Shown piece after piece: positions 4,923 through 8,783 of a DNA stretch of 8,783 nucleotides. Position 1 is the first letter of the stretch; each line of letters opens with the position of its first letter. The stretch covers positions 1-8,783 of the forward strand of contig JADFVY010000522.1 of assembly GCA_015222795.1 (NCBI GenBank), written 5' to 3'. The stretch comes from Pseudomonadota bacterium (GTDB lineage: Bacteria; Pseudomonadota; Alphaproteobacteria; UBA8366; JADFVY01). Under the pieces are notes generated by a model, which was given only the letters and a program-made list of their open reading frames with translations, made no database searches and had not been told where the DNA came from. The position numbers and the translations under genes were made by a program.

Positions 4923-5879
4923 CATCGATGTGGCGCCGTAAGCATAAGGGATCTGGACATATTCCAGCACCCGCCGGCCGATTTTTCCCGGCCCGGTGTC
5001 GCGGACTGAGGGATAGCCGAACAGCAGCTCGCCCAGATTGATGCCGATCCCGACGTAAGGCTCGCGGCGTCGCGGTTCGAACCTGTCGCGTTCGGCCTGG
5101 GTGAAGCCGCGCGCGTAATAGCCCGCATGGAGTTCCAGGAACCGCAGCGGCGTGTCCCTCGCACCCTCAAATCCAGAGAACTTCAGGGCCAGCAGATATT
5201 TCTGGCCGGAATAATCGGTGACCGGATGAAAGCCGTCGACATTCCCGGATGGCCAGTACTCGAAGCGAAAATCGACCTTTTCCCTGAGCCCCGGAACCCG
5301 CCGCCGTAAATAGGAGAACCCGCCGCCAAGGGCGTTCATCACCATATCCTCGTATGAAAATCCGTGATCGGCGGAATAACCGTCGAACAGTTCGACATAG
5401 CTCATCAACCCATACGACAACAAAAAGGCCGTGATCTCCGCGCCCTCGCCTCCACCGGAATTGGCTTCGATCCGGTCGGTCAGGAATTCGCTGATCATAT
5501 ATGTCGACCAGGCGTGGCCCAGCTTGTCCATGCCCAGACTGCCGCTATCTTTTCCGAACCAGCCCTCCGGATTGCCGTGGAAGGACGAACTTCCCCAATC
5601 CCAGCTAAAGGCCCCCAGCGCCGTAACCCCGGCAACCAGTCCGCCCAGCTCCCACCCAACCGATTTCGTTTGCCGTGTGAATGTGCCTGAACCGTACGTG
5701 CCGTCATCGGGATCCGTCGCGCCGGCGCTGTCCAGCTGTGAAAGGAAGAGTACGGGGTTCTCGAGGTCCAGACTTAAATCGGCGCCCGCATCCATCGGCT
5801 CCCGCGCCCAGGCATTGCCGGTCAGGATCACCGCCAGCGTGACGGCGAACAGGATCAACCTCTTCATTGGCGGGCGCAT
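4917..5879 (-). CDS. Exported DUF2279 (YfiM-like) protein in capsule operon
   Basis: The 320-aa product has a signal peptide (MKRLILFAVTLAVILTGNAWA, cleaved near residue 25) and so acts in the periplasm or outer membrane. The signature of DUF2279 is visible: GMDKLGHAWSTY (116-127), YVELFDGYS (161-169), then GFSYEDMVMN (173-182). These give the conserved DK, H, E, DG, GFS, D and N positions. The C-terminal third (about 203-315) is rich in alternating aromatic and polar residues (KYLLALKFSGF, LELHAGYYARGF, PYVGIGINL), suggesting beta-strands, possibly membrane-associated. It is the last gene of the kpsC-kpsS-lipoprotein series, 16 nt after the lipoprotein stop. Two starts are possible: ATG 5879 or ATG 5867 (MKRLIL), both giving the same mature protein. 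The family has no established function; a capsule or envelope accessory role is inferred from position. Confidence 0.83.
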   Translation of the reverse strand: MRPPMKRLILFAVTLAVILTGNAWAREPMDAGADLSLDLENPVLFLSQLDSAGATDPDDGTYGSGTFTRQTKSVGWELGGLVAGVTALGAFSWDWGSSSFHGNPEGWFGKDSGSLGMDKLGHAWSTYMISEFLTDRIEANSGGGEGAEITAFLLSYGLMSYVELFDGYSADHGFSYEDMVMNALGGGFSYLRRRVPGLREKVDFRFEYWPSGNVDGFHPVTDYSGQKYLLALKFSGFEGARDTPLRFLELHAGYYARGFTQAERDRFEPRRREPYVGIGINLGELLFGYPSVRDTGPGKIGRRVLEYVQIPYAYGATSMD

Positions 5880-5895
5880 GCGTGCTGGTACAGGG

Positions 5896-6357
5896 CTATT
5901 TTTTCCAGGTGCCGTTTCTCAACCGGCAGACCTGCAGTTCGTAATCCTGGCTGGACTCCCTGGTTTCCAGGCTCAGAACCGCCTGGCGGCAGACGGCGCC
6001 GCCATCCGCGTCGGTCGAAATCAGCCGTATGTCCAGCACCGCCGTTCGGTCGAGGCTTCGCCAATGCCGTTTCTGGCCATCCGGTGCGGTTTCCAGGGTG
6101 CGCGTCAGAAAACGCGCCGCCTCGGCGATATATTCGTCGGGAAGACCGTCGGCAACTTCCCGCGGCAAGGCCCCGAGCGGCGCTTCCAGCAACTGATTTT
6201 GCTGCCATTGGGCCAGTTCGGACCTGTAGGGATCGCCGGCGGCGGGCAGGAGGGAAAAATTGAAACCGCAACCGGATAACAGCGCCATTACAGGCGCCAG
6301 GGCAGCCAACCGCAGCAGCCTCTTATTTGCGCTGTTTACAATGGATTGCATCGTCAT
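5896..6357 (-). CDS. Small lipoprotein with 17-kDa-surface-antigen-like C-terminus
   Basis: The 153-aa precursor has a basic start (NKRLLRLA), a hydrophobic core and a lipobox LLSGC with the lipidated Cys at residue 30. The mature protein should be anchored in the membrane as a lipoprotein. The C-terminal half (W99 onward) has two cysteines in the arrangement CR...tv...CR..G.W (CRQAVLSLETRESS, then QVCRLRNGTWKK). This is reminiscent of the RT0821/17-kDa surface antigen C-terminal domain; that resemblance is moderate and from memory of the pattern. The start overlaps the kpsS stop by 4 nt (ATGA), so it is translated with the capsule genes. ATG 6351 is an alternative start two codons in. A structural or chaperone role in capsule export or attachment is inference. 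Confidence 0.82.
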   Translation of the reverse strand: MTMQSIVNSANKRLLRLAALAPVMALLSGCGFNFSLLPAAGDPYRSELAQWQQNQLLEAPLGALPREVADGLPDEYIAEAARFLTRTLETAPDGQKRHWRSLDRTAVLDIRLISTDADGGAVCRQAVLSLETRESSQDYELQVCRLRNGTWKK

Positions 6358-7691
6358 TCCGCCCCTTCTCCGGCGCCGGTTGAAATCAGCCCCCGCGAAC
6401 CAGGATTGCTCCCGGGTTCCTGCCGCGCCAAGCCCATTGTCACCCGCGGATCGCGGGATCGCGCAAGAGCGGGCATCGAGCCCGCATGTTCATACTGATC
6501 AGCCATCCTGCCAACAATGGCATCCAGGATCCCGGTTCGCCGGTAGCCGGCATAGAAACTGCCATTGGCCTGACAGGTCGCCTTCAGGAAGGCGGCAAAG
6601 GCGGACACGCTGACGGGGTTGACCGGTTGCGGCGCCGTCCAGAACTCTTCAAGCGAGCATTGCGCTGTCAGGCCGGGCCGGTTGTAAACGGCGCGGCCCA
6701 TCGCCTTCACCGGCGTTCCATGCCACAAGGACGAAAACCCGACCGTGCTGTTGCAGGTCACCGTTCCCGCCGCGCCGGCCAGCAGCGACGGCAGGCGCCC
6801 TTCCGCGAAATAGACCACGCGGCCGGCGCATCCCAGGGCCCCGGCCGTCCGTTCTATAAGGTCGCGATAGCAGCAATGCCCCCGGTCCAGCGGGTGATGC
6901 TTGATCAGCAGCATGGCGTCCAGCGGCGCGTGCATGGCGAAGGACCGGATCACCGTCGTCGCCAGATGCGCAACCGAAAGAAACTGCGAATGTTCGGTAA
7001 TCTGGCTGTCGTTATGAACCTGCAGCGGCAGCATGAAATAAGGGTTTCCGCTGCTCATGACCGCTTCGACGAGGCGGTGGTCGCGCCCCCGGCGCAGCAG
7101 CTTGCGCAGGCCCGAGCGGACATAGGCCAACCCTCCCGTCACGCTGTTCGGCTTGTGATAGCGGAAATGTGGGAAGACCGCCCAGCCGACATCCTTGGCC
7201 ACCGAATAGAGCACCGACCAGGCCGCCAGGGCCGGGAAGCAATTTCCAACGGGAACAACAGCACCGGCATCCACGGCGGTGGGCGGCAAATCATGGCCCA
7301 TCAACTGCGAATGGCCGTTTACCCCGCCCAGTTCCACTGTCACATGGTCCGGCCGAAGATACCCTTCCTCGAAGGCGAAGACGGGGATATTCCTTTGCCC
7401 GGCGACGGCGATGGCCTGGCGGTGCGACTCACGGCAATCGCCGAACAGGGCGACGGCGTCGATATCCAGCGCCTCGATAAGACCGGCCAGATATTCCGGC
7501 CAGTCCTCGGGCCGCCCGCGATACGACCGCGCGCCGGGTCCGGGAAAGAACAGGGCGTCGCCGGCGTTCAGATTGACCTTGTGCACCGCGATCCCCTGCC
7601 GGCGCAGGCGCCTCGCCAGCAGCCAGAAAAACGGCCCTACCGGTCCCTGCAGCATCAACAGCCGCTTAAAACCTGGAACTGCGTCAGGCAT
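6354..7691 (-). CDS. kpsS: KpsS-type capsule Kdo transferase
   Basis: The 445-aa cytoplasmic enzyme belongs to the capsule polysaccharide biosynthesis family (Capsule_synth). In E. coli, KpsS adds the first beta-Kdo to phosphatidylglycerol, starting the linker that carries group 2 capsules. Family signatures are present: LMLQGPVGPFFWLLARRLRRQG (12-33), the nucleotide-sugar-site-like FEEGYLRPDHVT (107-118), PLQVHNDSQI (222-231), LLIKHHPLDRG (261-271), and CNSTVGFSSLWHGTPVKAMG (313-332). The start ATG overlaps the kpsC stop by 8 nt, which indicates coupling. The conserved region ends near residue 396. The remaining roughly 49 residues are Gly/Pro/Arg-rich and have no counterpart in the E. coli protein of about 390 aa, so they look like a late addition. 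Function is well supported by family and by the adjacent kpsC. Confidence 0.92.
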   Translation of the reverse strand: MPDAVPGFKRLLMLQGPVGPFFWLLARRLRRQGIAVHKVNLNAGDALFFPGPGARSYRGRPEDWPEYLAGLIEALDIDAVALFGDCRESHRQAIAVAGQRNIPVFAFEEGYLRPDHVTVELGGVNGHSQLMGHDLPPTAVDAGAVVPVGNCFPALAAWSVLYSVAKDVGWAVFPHFRYHKPNSVTGGLAYVRSGLRKLLRRGRDHRLVEAVMSSGNPYFMLPLQVHNDSQITEHSQFLSVAHLATTVIRSFAMHAPLDAMLLIKHHPLDRGHCCYRDLIERTAGALGCAGRVVYFAEGRLPSLLAGAAGTVTCNSTVGFSSLWHGTPVKAMGRAVYNRPGLTAQCSLEEFWTAPQPVNPVSVSAFAAFLKATCQANGSFYAGYRRTGILDAIVGRMADQYEHAGSMPALARSRDPRVTMGLARQEPGSNPGSRGLISTGAGEGAE

Positions 7692-8783
7692 GAACCGTCT
7701 CCCTGATCAGACGGCCTAGCCGTCGAACCAGCCGGTCGGGCCGCAACAGCGGGGTCGCATCGGCCGGGGCCGGCGTGGCACGGCATTCGCCGGTCAGGCG
7801 CGCGACGATCGCCTCGCAATCGCAGACCATCCCGGTCTCCCAGTCGAAATAGCGCGGATAAAGGATCAACGCCCCCGCCACCAGTTCGTCGACCGACAGC
7901 ACCCGGTTGCGGCGCGGAAACGCCATGCGGTCCCCGGTCAGCCCCCAGCCCGCATAGAACGGGCCGCCATATGTGCTCACTTTTTTGCCGCGCAGCAACG
8001 CCTCGAACCCGGCCAGCGACGTCATGACATGAACCTCGTCGGCAAGCGCCAGGCAATCGTCGATGTTCGCGCCTTGCCATACCGCGTCGCAGAGGCCCGC
8101 GATGGCCGCCATGTCGCCGCCGCCGTCGCGGTTGCGCGCCACCACGTCTGGATGCGGTTTGTAGGCGATGAACGCTTCCGGGTTGGCCTCGCGCACCGCG
8201 CGCGCCAGATCCAGGTTACGGCGAACGTCCGCGCACCCCAGCTGTACCGACACATCGTCCTCGACCTGGCCCGGAATCAGCAGAATCGATCGTCCCGCCG
8301 CCTCGATGGGCCGCGCGATCCGGGCCCGCCCGACATTGTATTTGCTGAGGCCCGCCTCTGAGATACGCCGGCGGATTGCCGCCGCGCGAGCCATCAGGCC
8401 CTCGTCGAATGCCGCCGTCGCCAGCAATGTCTCCAGATCGCTGGGCGCGGTGGGGTCGTAATAGGCGCCGCGCCAGTCGATGGCCAGCGAGCGCGGGCGC
8501 ACAAAGTCGGAGCCCAGCCCGACCGAGCGCAGGAAACCGTCCTCCACCCGCCCCACCGGGCCGCCCAGCCGTTCGGCCAGCAAATCGAGCCCCTTCGGCC
8601 GGCGCTGGCCCCAGACCAGGATACGATCGCCCGGCGCGGCGCCCTTGGCGACCGCGTCCCGACCGTCGCGGGCGAACAGGATGCGCCCGCCGGTGCTGGC
8701 CAGAAAGGGCCGCAGATGCCGCCGCTTCCAGCGCCGCATGCCCAGGCAGACCGTGGTTCCCCGGTTGGCCTCGTTAACGCGCC
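7684..8783 (-). CDS. kpsC: KpsC-type capsule Kdo transferase, C-terminal domain (5' end beyond window)
   Basis: KpsC extends the phosphatidylglycerol-bound Kdo primer with alternating beta-Kdo residues, using two related transferase domains. Here the reading frame stays open to the window edge (14 codons beyond the ATG at 8739), and the visible part starts at a domain boundary (GMRRWKRRHLRPFL). So I read it as the second domain of a longer protein rather than a gene starting at 8739. Counting from that ATG, motifs are RILVWGQRRPKGLDLL (39-54), RVEDGFLRSVGLG (64-76), LIPGQVEDDVSVQLG (154-168), YKPHPDVV (193-200) and MTSLAGFEALLRGKKV (239-254), followed by GGPFYAGWGLTGD (258-270). The tail after about 318 is Pro/Arg-rich. 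The stop overlaps kpsS by 8 nt. The identity is strong; whether the first domain is present cannot be seen. Confidence 0.93.
   Translation of the reverse strand, partial: RVNEANRGTTVCLGMRRWKRRHLRPFLASTGGRILFARDGRDAVAKGAAPGDRILVWGQRRPKGLDLLAERLGGPVGRVEDGFLRSVGLGSDFVRPRSLAIDWRGAYYDPTAPSDLETLLATAAFDEGLMARAAAIRRRISEAGLSKYNVGRARIARPIEAAGRSILLIPGQVEDDVSVQLGCADVRRNLDLARAVREANPEAFIAYKPHPDVVARNRDGGGDMAAIAGLCDAVWQGANIDDCLALADEVHVMTSLAGFEALLRGKKVSTYGGPFYAGWGLTGDRMAFPRRNRVLSVDELVAGALILYPRYFDWETGMVCDCEAIVARLTGECRATPAPADATPLLRPDRLVRRLGRLIRETVHA

Noticed and set aside
4505..5170. Minus-strand open frame overlapping the methyltransferase and the DUF2279 3' end
   Set aside because: It spans the junction of two convergent, well-supported genes in wrong frames. 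The translation is Arg/Ser-rich without motifs.
5431..6279. Plus-strand open frame (282 codons) opposite the DUF2279 and lipoprotein genes
   Set aside because: It crosses two genes with clear signal peptides and motifs on the other strand and shows no recognisable domain.
6443..6457. Palindrome CCCGCGGATCGCGGG as a terminator
   Set aside because: It lies inside the kpsS coding sequence and is not followed by a T-tract on either strand.
6486..7706. Long plus-strand open frame (406 codons) opposite kpsS
   Set aside because: It is an antisense shadow of a clear KpsS gene in GC-rich DNA. Its translation is rich in His, Arg, Gln and Pro with no domain, and no ribosome binding site is evident.
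7684..8739. Treating ATG 8737-8739 as the true start of kpsC
   Set aside because: The frame stays open to the window edge, no ribosome binding site precedes this ATG, and the conserved domain begins just before it (TVCLGMRRWKRR).

Overview
The window is a GC-rich, densely packed stretch of chromosome with short intergenic gaps, ATGA-type gene overlaps and protein families typical of Alphaproteobacteria. A Rhodospirillales-like organism is my best guess; the lineage is inferred from protein style and is not proven. I see ten protein-coding genes, two of them cut by the window edges. I find no rRNA, tRNA, CRISPR array, insertion sequence or integrase.

Region 1 (1-1797, minus strand) is a carbon-metabolism operon: glpX (class II fructose-1,6-bisphosphatase) followed by phosphoribulokinase, which overlaps it by 11 nt and runs off the left edge. 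Both enzymes act in the Calvin-Benson-Bassham cycle. The phosphoribulokinase resembles the cyanobacterial/plant type, but the position of the plant P-loop redox cysteine holds alanine. The region upstream of glpX carries a perfect 16-bp palindrome lying exactly between a candidate -35 and -10.

Region 2 (1798-3064) is a relatively AT-richer stretch. It has about 380 nt without a convincing gene, then a plus-strand gene for an exported beta-propeller (PD40/TolB-like repeats) protein of unknown function.

Region 3 (3084-4868) holds a minus-strand NarL/FixJ-type regulator whose receiver has lost the phosphoacceptor aspartate. Divergent from it is a plus-strand pair: a small glycine-rich multi-pass membrane protein and a translationally coupled SAM-dependent methyltransferase of the UbiE/PmtA type. 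The methyltransferase is separated from the next, convergent gene by a short tandem duplication.

Region 4 (4917-8783, minus strand) is a capsule operon read right to left: kpsC (C-terminal half, cut by the window), kpsS (8-nt overlap), a small lipoprotein (4-nt overlap) and an exported DUF2279/YfiM-like protein. KpsC and KpsS build the poly-beta-Kdo linker that joins group 2-type capsules to phosphatidylglycerol. The tight packing of the last two genes suggests they are envelope accessories of the same pathway.

I did not find a clearly new multi-gene system. The most unusual items are the pseudo-receiver regulator, the palindromic promoter of the glpX-prk operon, the non-redox version of phosphoribulokinase, and the two uncharacterised envelope genes in the kps operon.
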